Positions 45,135-55,307 of a stretch of 64,000 bases of DNA are shown piece after piece. The translations under genes were made by a program, and so were the position numbers. The DNA lies in the NCBI RefSeq assembly GCF_019649055.1, contig NW_026570424.1:1-64000 (forward strand), written 5' to 3'. The notes below the pieces were generated by a model. That model did no database searches. It had not been told where the DNA came from and saw only the letters and a program-made list of their open reading frames with translations. Numbering within the stretch: the first letter of the stretch is position 1; every line of letters begins with the position of its first letter. Source of the stretch: Paramacrobiotus metropolitanus (lineage: Eukaryota > Tardigrada > Eutardigrada > Parachela > Macrobiotidae).

Positions 45135-47119
45135 ATATCCAAGGAACTGTCCTTTTTAACAACTTGCCGTTTAATGCTATGATTAGCGATGACCAGATCA
45201 AAGTGCTTTCCTTTATGATCTGTCACTCCTGCTAGCGGTTGGACATCGGTTTCCACTTGGAAGACTGGTGTGAACATCAGCTTTTCGTTAGCTGGTACAA
45301 ATCGACTCATCTTGACTTTGACGCGTGTGCACACAGATGGTTTCAGGAAGATCCGTTGATCGCTGTAGACTCTGATGGTCTCTCGGTTTAATCTCATCCG
45401 TTGCACCTTCGTTCTTCGCACTTTGATCTCCTGCTCCTTTTCTTCATCGACCTCATCATCTTCATCGAGATCGAGCAGGTCCTCTTGTTCTGAGAGATCA
45501 TTTACTCCAGAATCCTCTGAGGTTGTCGAGTTGTCACTTGAACTCGTCCAATCCGAATCTGAGTTACTGCCATCGTCATCCTTTGCAGCTCTTTGTTCAA
45601 GTGGTCGCTCGTCAGCTCCTTTTTCAGATGAGAGGTCATCTTCATCACCTCGTAAATCGATAAGTTTTTCCGTTTTTACATTTTTGGGCAGAGGTTTGCC
45701 CGTTTCCATCGTTTTTCTTCCGTATTTGGCTGCGATTCGGGGTGGCTACGCGTTACGCGTACTTTTGCCGATAACCTTCGTTCATCTGAGGCTGACTTCT
45801 CATCTTCCGGAGCTGCTCCTTCCAGCTCGTCGATCTCCTCTAGGCTCATTAATCGACTTTTCTCGACCGGTGGACCTTCCTCACCGTTATCGAGTTCGTT
45901 CTCGTCCTCTTTTGCCTTTGTTACTGGGTTTTGATGTCCCTCAGAGATCTTTTGGAGCTCCTCGTTGAACTTTTCCCACATCTTTCCTCTTTCCGTTATC
46001 ATTTGTGCGATTTCAAATGCTGTTGGCGATCTGTCTTCCTCGACTTCGATCACCTCCGCCTCCGCGTCGGCGGTTTCCTCATATCCGATGGGTCTCTTAG
46101 TCCCAATGAAGACACAGTTCGCCTTCAAGTTATCGGTGAGCAGCTCGTTATTCGGAGTCATCTCGTAGATGCACCATTCATCATCTCCACGTTGAGGGAC
46201 ATCAGCTTCATTTGGAGCTGGTGCAAATGTCACCTTCTTCTGTGGAAGACCAGTTGCTCCGATTTCTCTTCGTTTCCTGTAAACTTTAAGCTCGAGTATA
46301 TCGTTATCTGGTGGGGGTGGGAACTCCGCTTCCAGCTTTTTCCAGTACTTGTCGAAGGATCCCTCATCTCCCTTCACTAATGCATTGTGGAACTTTTCAA
46401 ATAGTTCGTACACCGGTTCACCAAGTCCGGTGGGGAATATGATCGTCTTTCCTTTATCTTTGTACAAGCGGTTGGTGCGGAAGTCCCAGAACAACTTCAC
46501 ATCTCACGTCTTCCCACATTTTTCCTTCATCAAATATCTCATGTATCTCTCTGTAAAACTTTGCTTGATATCGTTTAGCCTCTGGGGAGTCCAACTGCTG
46601 CTGGTCGGAACAATCTTCCCAGTGACGTATCCATTTTCCTCTTGTTTCGATGAAGTTTCGGACGCATGATAGCCATTCTTTGTATCGTTGCCAGTGGTAT
46701 CGCTCGATGTGCTGATTCCACATCGGATTTGTCCGACTTATACTTTTCACTTCCTTTTGGACATGCCCTTTCATGTCTTCGATTGCCGCATTGCACTTTG
46801 GCCATTCAGAGAGATCATCTTGATGAGCTTCTAGTGAGCATTCCTTACATTCCTGTTGAGGTTGCACTCTGCACGGGTCCTCATTATACCCGTGATGACA
46901 ACTGCTGATACGTTCTTCCAGTGTCATGAAGTTGAGGCAAGCAAACGGATTGGTGCTGTCGTTATCTGCGTTGAGCCAGCCACCGTATCTCGGTTTCACG
47001 TTGAGCTCATCAGGTGAGATTTCGATGATCTCCGGTTCCTTTTCGTCGTGATGAATTTTCAGCTGTTCGATCGCTTTATCTCGGATCTCACTTGTGAGTA
47101 TCTGTTCAGCTTCCGTCAT
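45083..47119 (-). pseudogene. Broken linker between protease and RT (three overlapping frames)
   Basis: Three frames of 221 aa (47119-46454), 274 aa (46500-45676) and 208 aa (45709-45083) overlap by 27-52 bases. At each junction the sense continues from one frame to the next, so this looks like one unusually long protease-RT linker of about 680 residues with three frame breaks. Features are a Cys/His cluster (CHHGYNEDPCRVQPQQECKE), an acidic Ser-rich stretch in the last part, and RIFLKPSVCTRVKVKMSRFV, similar to the beta-rich segment that precedes RT in gypsy pol. No known domain is otherwise recognised. Linkers this long are unusual. Confidence 0.6.
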
Positions 47120-47955
47120 CTTTTTCGGGACTTCTCGTACTTTTTCGAATTTTTATCGTTCCAAACTTTGGCAACTTTTATTCCCAGTGCCTCTGGTACT
47201 GGGATAAGCTTCGCCCACTCCATGCCGGGTACGAGAGCTCGTTTTGCTTCGATAGCTGCTTCCTTTTGGGTAGATACAATCTGGTCCAATGTTGCAGGAG
47301 TTTCATCTTGTGTTCCCAGTGCCTCTGGTACTGGGATAGCTCCTTGACCGGCTCTTTTTCGATCATCTTTCGTCGTTTCCCGTGCCTCTGGTACTGAGAT
47401 AACGACGTTTGCCCGTTCTGTCGGTTTAACTGATGATCTCTCCAACCTGGTGGAGATCTCCCGCTGAATAGCTGTCATCCGTTCGACTATTGACAGCTGG
47501 GCAGATGAACCTCTCCTTTTTATGTTCATCTCTTTTGATCCCAGTGCCTCTGGTACTGGGATAGCCCTTTGCTCCACTTTAGTTTTTACTGCTCCTTTTA
47601 CAAGTTCAGCGACTTTTCCAGCTTGGACTTTGGCAGTTGGCTTCGGTTCGTCTTCAACTTCCTCCTCTCCATGATTATCGATTAGGACGAACTTTGTCGC
47701 CAGGAAGTCATGTCCCAGTAGCACCTGTACGTCGTCCGTCTTTGGACGTACATAGAAGGAGTGTTCTGTAGTTCTTTTCCTCAGTGTTACTGGTGCCACA
47801 CAGTAGTGTGTGACGACGAAGCCCGATGTGCCGCTGATTCCATTTATCTTCACCAGTCTATCTGGTGGCAGCGGTAAAATGTGGAGTCCATTCTTTTCAC
47901 AAAACGGTCGGCTGATCAACGATGTCTCTGCTCCCGTATCCAACATCGCTATCAC
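47116..47955 (-). CDS. Retropepsin-like aspartic protease with IPVPEALG repeats
   Basis: MLDTGAETSLISRPF carries the DTGA catalytic triad near the ORF start (in-frame sequence is open further up to about 48047), with VLLGHDFLATKFVLID as the conserved second half of the fold. It processes Gag-Pol. The C-terminal half has four copies of a short phrase: IPVPEALG three times and a variant ISVPEARE. The DNA repeat behind it reads CCCAGTGCCTCTGGTACTGG on the plus strand, near 47186, 47310, 47380 and 47540. These may be spacer or cleavage-related repeats. Frame is lost at the end, near 47125. Confidence 0.82.
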   Translation of the reverse strand: MIAMLDTGAETSLISRPFCEKNGLHILPLPPDRLVKINGISGTSGFVVTHYCVAPVTLRKRTTEHSFYVRPKTDDVQVLLGHDFLATKFVLIDNHGEEEVEDEPKPTAKVQAGKVAELVKGAVKTKVEQRAIPVPEALGSKEMNIKRRGSSAQLSIVERMTAIQREISTRLERSSVKPTERANVVISVPEARETTKDDRKRAGQGAIPVPEALGTQDETPATLDQIVSTQKEAAIEAKRALVPGMEWAKLIPVPEALGIKVAKVWNDKNSKKYEKSRKR

Positions 47956-48250
47956 CTTTATATCTCCGATTTTGACCTCATGTGTATACGCTTCGATTCG
48001 TTTCGGTAAGTTACCGTTTTGAACTTTCAGTTTCCGGACCGTACATTAACTGGTATCAGTGATACTGGTCCCGGGTCCATGTCGACCGTTGAAGAAAGCA
48101 CCTGCCCGTTCGCATAAGTGCTATTCATCTTCAACATCAAGCTCAGATGATCGATACGATGTGGCACATCAGTTCGGACATCGTAGAACTCTCATTTCTT
48201 CATCTCCTTTGAGCTTTTCAACTCCTCACGTTCATTTTTCGATGCGGTTT

Positions 48251-49387
48251 TTACATCACTGGCGGTCTTTTTGACCTCATTAAGTTGCCCCTTCGCAACT
48301 TCTGTATGCCTTTTTTCACTTCAGTGATGGTCTGATACAACTTTGTCGCATCTCGGTTATCTGCCGGTTTATCGCGGAGCTTGTCGATGACCTCCATTGT
48401 AATCTGTTCGGCTAATGTCAGCTCCTCTTCTTCGCTATCTTTCAACTCTTCCGGTGATCTCTCATAGATGATCATTTTATGTTCGTTTTCTTTCATCCAG
48501 TCAGTTATCTTTTTAGCCCATTCATTGTCCGTTTGCTTCGGGTCGACTTGTGAAGACATCCCATCTGTTCTGGCTGGTGACTTGTTGGCATCTTTTTGCT
48601 GCACTTGTGGCAACTCAGGTGACTTTTCCACCTTTTTTATGGTAAATCCGCCGTTTGGCAACTTTTGTAACGGGACTTTTTCTCCGTAATTCGGCGGCTT
48701 ATCTACCGGTGGTGCGTTTATCGGTTTACAAAAGTCAGCTGGTGTCTTCTTATACGCTGGGGCTGGGTTCTTTAACCCTGGAGCTGGTTTCCCGGTAACC
48801 AACTCCTCAAGTTGTATTCTCGCAGCGTCCGTTTGTATCTGTTTGATGTGCCAGTAATCTTCATGAGACATTTGCCCTTTCAGTTTCAATTTTGGCGTGA
48901 CTGGTATCCACATCCCGTGATTCCCATTGGGTCGATATGCCACCTTTTGCCACATCTGCTTTTGATTCAGCGTGTTCGCATCATCCAGCGAGTCATCGGA
49001 GACCTGTTGTGCTCGTTCGCTCTCATTTAGCTGCACGTTTCGCAGCGTCAGTTCCTTTGCCTGACCTGTTGGCACGACCTCTTTGTCGTTGCTTTTAGCG
49101 ACAGCACTTGCTCCATTATCTCTCACTGGTGTGGGAGGTGGTGGAATGTCTTTTCCTTGGTTACGCAGGAACTCTCGGAATCTGGCGTGCTGATCATCCG
49201 TTTCCTTTTCTTCCATCTTCTTTTTAAGGTTCGCTTTTCGGATGATCTCGTTACGTTGAGCACGTCGTTCTTTCAGCTTCTCTTCGCTGCAGTAAGGTGA
49301 TCTCGCCTTATTGTTCACCTGGTTGCTCGCAGTACCATTCTGCGGCAGTGGTCCTTTGCCCACTTGTGATGGCATCTTTTGAGCCAT
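48251..49387 (-). CDS. Gag-pol linker ORF of the giant element, 378 aa
   Basis: Mostly charged and low in complexity, with a basic helical N-terminal third (EEKLKERRAQRNEIIRKANL) and prolines later. No enzyme motif. It is in the same frame as the zinc-knuckle ORF upstream, separated only by a TGA at 49421-49423, so it is either the C-terminal part of Gag made by stop-codon readthrough or the result of a nonsense mutation. The junction lies in a repetitive DNA patch. Confidence 0.55.
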   Translation of the reverse strand: MAQKMPSQVGKGPLPQNGTASNQVNNKARSPYCSEEKLKERRAQRNEIIRKANLKKKMEEKETDDQHARFREFLRNQGKDIPPPPTPVRDNGASAVAKSNDKEVVPTGQAKELTLRNVQLNESERAQQVSDDSLDDANTLNQKQMWQKVAYRPNGNHGMWIPVTPKLKLKGQMSHEDYWHIKQIQTDAARIQLEELVTGKPAPGLKNPAPAYKKTPADFCKPINAPPVDKPPNYGEKVPLQKLPNGGFTIKKVEKSPELPQVQQKDANKSPARTDGMSSQVDPKQTDNEWAKKITDWMKENEHKMIIYERSPEELKDSEEEELTLAEQITMEVIDKLRDKPADNRDATKLYQTITEVKKGIQKLRRGNLMRSKRPPVM

Positions 49388-49680
49388 CTCACCTGCAGTC
49401 CGATTCTGCGGTGACTCACTTCAGCTGATGGTACTATTGCCTATCGCCTGCAGTCTGTCCATGTCCTGCACTTGTGATGGCATCTTATGAGCCATGTCAT
49501 CTGCAGTCCGATTCTGCGGCTTTGCCCACTTGTGATGGCATCTTTGAGCCATCTCCTTCAGCTGCTGTGACGGCATCTTATAAGCCGTTCTGCCTGCAGT
49601 CCGATTCTGCGGCTGTGGTCCTTGCCCACTTGTGATGGCATCTTTGAGCCATCTCGTTCGCAGTCCGATTCTGCGTTCCT
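49325..49680 (-). repeat. Direct repeats across the gag/pol junction
   Basis: The words GCAGTCCGATTCTGCG and CTTGTGATGGCATCTT recur about five times each in roughly 60-base periods. They encode repeats such as MAQKMPSQ and PQNRTA. Copy-number change here could alter the frame between Gag and Pol. Confidence 0.75.
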
Positions 49681-50632
49681 CCTTTATCCGGTGGTTTCGT
49701 CTGGGAGGATCAGTAGGCTCACCGGCGCCTACTGATCTTGGCCGTTTCCCTGGTTCATTTGCTGCTGCGGGCTTGCTCGTTTTGCTGCCCTGGCCAGCGC
49801 CGTTCGCGCCGCCGACGTTATTCTGGTCGCCGCCACCCCCATTGTTGGCGCGCCAGTTCCGGTTGGCGTGGTTGCCGCGTCCGTTGCCGCGACCTCGCCC
49901 GCGGAAGCCTCCTCTGCCGCCGCCGTTATAACCGCCACCCTGGCCACCTCCTTGGCCACCTCCGTTCTGCTGTTTAAACTCCCGCCACCGTGCAACCAGG
50001 TCGTAGCCGTTCGCTACCGCCTGTCGCCAGCCGCCCTGGGTGCGGAGTCGTTCCCACTCTTGGGTGGCGAACAGATTCGGGTTTCGGTTCGGTGGCATGT
50101 TGGCAAACATGCAGTTCTGTGCGTCGTGGTTGCCAAATCCACAATTCTGGCACAGCTGCACGCCCTGGGTCACCCATCCATCGATTTGGCCGAATTTCCA
50201 TTCAGTTCGGGAACCCTGCTGTGGCTGATAGTTGCCGCGATTCTGCTGGTAGTTCCCCTGGTTTCGGTTCTGGTTGAAGTTGCCATTTCCCTGGCCGTTA
50301 TTCCAGTTGGCATTTCCGTTTCCATATTGATTTCCATTGTTGGGCCTTCCTTGTTGATGTGGCACCCCTACATTCAGGGGATTCGGCATCATGTTAGCCG
50401 GAGCCACTGGCCGTGCCTTAGCCTGCGCTTGTATCGCGGCTACCATGGCGTATGTAATCGGTTGTCCGGTCTGACTATCGATGAAAGTCACTTGACTTTG
50501 GACTGGGGCTGGTGATCTCGGCCGATATTCAATCTGTTGAGCTGGTGCAGCTGCGAACTGTCTCGGTGCCATCTCAACTTGGCCGGAACGGATAGTTACG
50601 ATCTCCGGTTGATTTCGCTGGCGTTCGACCAC
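49421..50632 (-). CDS. Gag C-terminal part with CCHC zinc knuckle
   Basis: An Asn/Gly/Gln-rich nucleocapsid-like ORF with one zinc knuckle, CQNCGFGNHDAQNC (C161, C164, H169, C174; CX2CX4HX4C), then GGQGGGYNGGGRGGFRGRGR, an RGG-type RNA-binding tail. It would package element RNA. The frame is open upstream to about 50790 (FRSWAAGEDKYK, NALKTKGFKTSTE), continuing capsid sequence, so the ATG at 50632 is not the true start. It ends at TGA 49421-49423. Confidence 0.8.
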   Translation of the reverse strand: MVERQRNQPEIVTIRSGQVEMAPRQFAAAPAQQIEYRPRSPAPVQSQVTFIDSQTGQPITYAMVAAIQAQAKARPVAPANMMPNPLNVGVPHQQGRPNNGNQYGNGNANWNNGQGNGNFNQNRNQGNYQQNRGNYQPQQGSRTEWKFGQIDGWVTQGVQLCQNCGFGNHDAQNCMFANMPPNRNPNLFATQEWERLRTQGGWRQAVANGYDLVARWREFKQQNGGGQGGGQGGGYNGGGRGGFRGRGRGNGRGNHANRNWRANNGGGGDQNNVGGANGAGQGSKTSKPAAANEPGKRPRSVGAGEPTDPPRRNHRIKEERRIGLRTRWLKDAITSGQGPQPQNRTAGRTAYKMPSQQLKEMAQRCHHKWAKPQNRTADDMAHKMPSQVQDMDRLQAIGNSTIS

Positions 50633-50803
50633 CTTATATTTATCTTCTCCAGCTGCCCATGATCTGAAGAAGTCCTTTATCTCGGTTGACGTCTTGAATC
50701 CTTTCGTTTTCAGCGCGTTATAGAGGTTATTATCAACTCTGCATCCATCTATAAGGAATGCGACTGCTTGGAGTTCCGTGATCGCCTTCTTCGCCTTTGA
50801 ATT

Positions 50804-53386
50804 TCATGATCGCTTGATAAAATTGTTCAGGTGTCTTTTCCGGTTTAAACTTCCTGGCCATGGCTTCACGTAACCGAGGACTTCCTCGTTTCGATCACCG
50901 TACTCATCTTTGAATTTATTGAGCCATTCGGTAACCGTGTAGACTCCTTCTTCCGCTTCTTCAATGTCCCTTTCACTGTCGAACCAGATCTTGGCTGGTC
51001 CCCTTACAGCGCTGGCTATGTCGATCATGATCTGCTCATCGGTCAGATCATACGTGCGCTGTGTCTCTTTCACGATGCGAATCCATCCATTCACAGCATC
51101 TCGGTTACCGTCGAAAGTGGCAAGGTCTGTTTTTCGGCCCATATTTTTAATGGCTCTGTTGAATTCCCTTTGGACACGATCTTCATTTCGTTCTTCTCGT
51201 TGATTACGTTCATTTCGATATTCTCTGAAATATCTTCCATCGTGTTCATGCCGAGGGGAACGTAGGTCCCGATTTGCGTCATCTTTAACTGCTGTTTCGA
51301 TGGGATGAGGTTGCGACGGGTCACCTGAGCTCATATGTGGCTGGTGACTGCTCGACGGGTTCCGTTTATCAGATACTTCATCATCTTTTTCCGTTTTAAA
51401 ATCACCTCTGCCGCCACCCGTTCGCAGCGGCATCTCAAAGTGAGCGCTCCCACCAGTTCCTTGTGCCTTACTGTAACTGGGTGGAGGGGATTCTTTGGTA
51501 TCCTTTTTCGTACCGAACTGAAGGAGCTGTTCATCCTTATGTTTATTCGCCGTCTGGAGAGCTTTATTCTCATCCTCGAGGCGTCTGCTCTTCAAGTTGA
51601 GCTCACCTCTCTCTTTCCTCAGCCGGTCATTGTCCTGTTTAATCTTCAGCATCTCATTCTGAAGTTTGATGGTTCTATTATCCATCTCTTTATGTGTTTC
51701 ATCTCTTAGTATGATCATCCGTTCGGCGAGCTGATTCACCTGCTGCTCCAGCTCGGTGTATGCCTGCCCCGCCGATATCAGCTGGTTTTTTACTTCCGTG
51801 GCCTCATCTTCTCTGAGCATTGCTGTTGTTGCCATCGCAGTTAACTCCGTGTTGAGCTTGATGTTTTCCTCGAGCTGCTCATGGACATTTCGTTGGTTTT
51901 CCTTGTCGGCTATCTCGAGAGCTGTGACCATTGTGTCCAGCCGGTAAGCTTGAGCCTGCCACTTTTGACTCTCCTCTGTTAGCTTCTTAATTTATTCCGT
52001 TAGATTCATGTTTTCTTCGTTAACTTCTTTAATTCCTGCCTTAAGTCGTTCACCTTCGGTCGCTCCCAACTCGGTGAGCTCCTTCGCCACCTGGAGTGCC
52101 TCATCAGCTCGTTTCTGATGAGCCTGCGATTCCTTTTGGAGGATGCCAATGTTCTCCTCCTTCAGCTTCAGATCGTTTCTGAGCTTGAGCATGTCCGTTG
52201 TCATTGTGGCCAATCGTTGTGTGGCTTCAGCTAACTTGGTCGCGTATTCGTTGCGCTTCGCTTCAGCTTCGTTCGCCTTCTTGCGAAGCTCATCACACTG
52301 ATCTTTCAGTTCGGCTAAGTGACGTGATCTCTCAGCTGACTCTTCGGACATGCTTTCGTTGAGCTCATCAACTGCGATGAACTTCTCCACTTCTTTGTCG
52401 TCAGCCACCTTCTGGGCTTCTTCGGCAATCTCTTTTTGTTGTTCGTATCTGATCTTCCATTCAGCTGTCATGTTTTCAAAGACGCTCTGTTGTTGCTCCA
52501 TTTCGTATACGTGAGCTTCCAATGAATTGATCCTGTTCTGATACTCCTGCTTCTTCTGAAGCATCTGACAATCCTTTTCCTCCAGTGAGGTCTGCAATTC
52601 CCTGATCTGTTTTTTCAGATTGGAGGTGGGGCTGTTTGGGGATGAGGATCTGACATTAATGATCTTCCCTGTCTGACTTCGTTCGATGAGGTGTTCCGGT
52701 ATATCTTTAAACGATATTATTCCCTCAGCTCGATCGGCTTCCTTCATTGCCGTCCTGAATGACATGTTCATTGTCACGTCGTCGTCGGTGAGGTATGACT
52801 CTTCATTGTTAAGCTTCTGGTTTCGCATCATCTCATCAAACTGCATGGGGCTCTCAAACAGGTCTTCTACTGTGACATCATCGTCAAGTGAGACATCGCC
52901 CAACTTCAGCTCATCAAGTTTTTCATCATTTGACTGTTCAGTGAGGTCCGGTTTAGTCAGATCAGCATCTTTGACCTGCTCCGATATGACGGGGCTGATC
53001 CTGACATCCTTTTGTGATGTCACATCCATCTCCTTTGCTCGTTGTGAGCTCGTTCCTTCGTTGGTGACCTGCTGGTTCACCTCGTTGCTTCCCGCCGCAG
53101 ACGCGGGAGATCGTTTCCGGTCATCGCTGGAGCTCTCATGACCTGACACTGCTTCGAGTGCCTTTTGGTAGGTCGCATCCGAGCCTCGAGAGTCCTTCCT
53201 CTCAAAGGCTTTAGGTGCCCGGGTGCTCCGCTCATGTGCGACTGGACGTGTGTATGGTTTCAGATCCTTTTTATACGGATTAGGTGCTCCTTGCTGAGAT
53301 CCGTGAGAGCCTCGGCTCCCCTGACTGCTGTTAGATGTCGGTTCGATGATCTCCTTGTCCATTGTTGATCGGATAACTGGACGCAC
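50804..53386 (-). pseudogene. Gag N-terminal coiled coil and capsid region, broken
   Basis: Two frames (53386-51992, 464 aa; 51931-50804, 375 aa) are the same frame split by one TAA at 51992-51994. The first is Ser-rich, then a long heptad-like coiled coil (QKKQEYQNRINSLEAHVYEM) that continues past the stop. The second ends with the retrotransposon capsid signature (ATFDGNRDAVNGWIRIVKET, AVRGPAKIWFDSER). The capsid then continues in two other frames, with breaks near 50890 and 50800, before joining the zinc-knuckle ORF. Gag proteins assemble the particle; such a long coiled-coil N terminus is unusual for Ty3/gypsy. Confidence 0.75.
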
Positions 53387-54720
53387 CTGTCGGTTTTACT
53401 CACACACACGTTATTATACGATCGTTATGATCCCTATAGATCACTTTTGAGCTCGTTAGATGAGCTCGAGTTCGTTTTGGAAGATCACTTCTAGAGTAAA
53501 AAGTTCAATAAGCTCGCTTCGCAGGTGCTGATAATCAGCTACGGATGTCAACTGAGCTGCTAAAGTTCGTTTCGAGTTCGTTTTGAGATCAGCTAATCGA
53601 TCTCAGCTCAGCTCAGATCATCTGTTACTCAGCTCGTTTCAATTAGAATCAGCTCGTCATAGCTCAGAATAAATCGATTTCGATGAAAAAGTTCGTATAT
53701 TAGATGAAATTAGATCATCTCAACTCATCTATGGAGGTCGTTATCAGCTCAGCTCAAAGTCAGAGATCGATCTCAGGTCCAACTGGTCAACTTTTCACTC
53801 AATTTATTTCGGTCAGAATCGGCTCCCACTAGCTCGTATCAGATCAATAACGATGAGGAAAGTTCGTTTACGCTAATTATTACATCGGTACGAGATCATT
53901 TAGCTCAGTTTTACCGGTAAAAATTTCGACCAATCACAGCTCGTATAACTGACCAATCACGTGAACCCGCTAAATTTTCTGACCTACGTGACGTCACAGA
54001 TCGACGGCCAGACTTGCGCGCCGAGTGCAAAAGTTCCGCCTCCGTCTAGCTCAGCTCAGTACAGACCAATGAAATTTGCGCTTTTTACGCGCTATCCAAT
54101 CCGATAATTAATAACGGTATTTTACCTGTTTACCGATCCGATTTCCGCCAAAATGATCCAGATGATCGCGTTTTTCTTCTCCACGATCCGATCCCGCGCA
54201 GCCGTATTCCGCACGGTTTTGGCGCCTTCCTAGTCCGACCTAGTCTGCCTTCTGCTGGGCTTGTCAGGCCTACCAGCAGGTCGCTCTACAGCCTATTTTG
54301 GTGGAGCGCGTTAACTGATCTCCTTGGCACCTCCTTCGGTGCTGCCAGCTTGTGGCTTCTCGGCGCCTGTGCCCAGCAGCCTTGTCCTCTACAGAGGATC
54401 TCGCTGCTTAGCAGTGGGAACAGTACAAGTTCTCCACAGGAGAGACCTGCACCGCGACCAGCTGCCGTCTGACTCGATAAACACGAGACAAGTTCTAAAC
54501 AGGAGATACTTGACTCAGTGTTGCCGCTCCTGCTGGCAATCCGATGAGATGCGCCTTGCTGTCAGATGAGGAAAACCAGTGCCTTACTGGTGCAGTCGAT
54601 CAATACCGATCGATCCAGATTCCACGTGGCCGTTCGCCAAACAGATCAATATGGCCGTTCGCCAACAGATTAATATGGCCGTTCGCCAACAGATTAAACT
54701 CGAGCACCGCAGATTACGGG
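53387..54720 (-). other. 5' leader of the giant element
   Basis: About 1.33 kb between the primer site and the Gag start. It is very rich in GAGCTC/AGCTCA/GATCA words around 53420-53860, with no ORF of note, and may contain packaging signals and splice donors. A GTAAAA or GTAAGT-type donor could not be chosen by eye. Confidence 0.5.
54628..54707 (-). repeat. Three tandem 25-base repeats next to the primer site
   Basis: The unit TGGCCGTTCGCCAACAGATT (plus strand, followed by AATA) is repeated three times with small changes, 20-100 bases downstream of the primer-binding site in element orientation. Confidence 0.8.
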
Positions 54721-54731
54721 CTCTGCTACCA
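54721..54731 (-). promoter_or_regulatory. Primer-binding site for initiator tRNA-Met
   Basis: On the minus strand the 11 bases directly after the 5' LTR read TGGTAGCAGAG, exactly complementary to the 3' end of metazoan initiator tRNA-Met (CTCTGCTA plus CCA). This fixes the LTR boundary and the element orientation. Confidence 0.88.
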
Positions 54732-55063
54732 TATAACGTGGTACTCAGAATGAGTCCAGGACAGTGATCCCCACTGACAGGATCCTGCGTAATGTAATAT
54801 GCTACGAAATCTGGATAAATGCGCAACGCACGGCATCCACTAGCATAAGTACACTTTATTGAGTGAAATCCAACTCACATCAACACTGACTGAACACCAC
54901 TGGCAAATCTGCCAAGCGAAGAGCTAAATCAATGCTCTTCGCAGCGCACATAGGCGCGCCCACACAAGGCACATACAACCAATCAGAGGAGACACAACAC
55001 TGACACGTCATCCGCATAACGCCACAGGCGTGAGGGTGGACGTGAGTACAGCCATGGCTCACA
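54732..55063 (-). repeat. 5' LTR (right copy)
   Basis: 332 bases, one difference from the left copy. Starts TGTGAGCC on the minus strand. It should hold the promoter and the R region with AATAAA (plus-strand TTTATT near 54857); no TATA box is certain. A 62-codon open frame inside it is incidental. Confidence 0.9.
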
Positions 55064-55067
55064 GGCA
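55064..55067. repeat. Target-site duplication GGCA (right)
   Basis: Matches 31392-31395 on the other side of the element. Confidence 0.8.
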
Positions 55068-55307
55068 TATACTGTACCTACCTAAAATGATTATGGTTAT
55101 GCCATTTCTGCTGGTTATGGTTATTATGGTTATGCCGTTTCTGCTCCGTCTTAAATCTACCACAACTATCGAATGCAACGTTCCGGCTGTAAATGCTTCG
55201 GTCAGAAACACTTGTAAAATGTAAGTACTGATGACTGAAGTTGATGAAATGTTACGGTTGTGACTTGTGAGGCGTTGTACAATCTTCCATCACGAGTCAC
55301 GACTTAC

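Larger units (their letters stand above)
31396..55063 (-). mobile_element. Giant Ty3/gypsy-type LTR retrotransposon, 23,668 bp
   Basis: Two 332-bp LTRs (31396-31727, 54732-55063) differ at one base and are flanked by GGCA. A primer-binding site matching initiator tRNA-Met lies next to the right LTR, so transcription runs right to left. The order after a 1.3-kb leader is: coiled-coil Gag-like ORF with capsid region, zinc-knuckle ORF, linker ORF, aspartic protease, three small ORFs, RT, RNase H, integrase, AT-hook segment, then large ORFs of 1201, 505 and 985 aa, and an 840-base 3' region. RT-RNase H before integrase places it in Ty3/gypsy (Metaviridae-like). Ordinary members are 5-10 kb. Giant relatives are known in other groups (Ogre in plants, Burro in planarians); I cannot say whether this one is related. 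It sits inside intron 1 of an F-box-family gene, in the same orientation. Confidence 0.92.

Noticed and set aside
49325-49680. Regular repeats considered as a CRISPR array
   Set aside because: Repeats are coding, imperfect, without unique spacers of uniform length, and the genome is eukaryotic.
54880-55068. 62-codon ORF inside the LTR (also in the left copy, longer)
   Set aside because: It lies entirely in LTR sequence, has no domain, and the left copy continues into unrelated sequence; most likely incidental.
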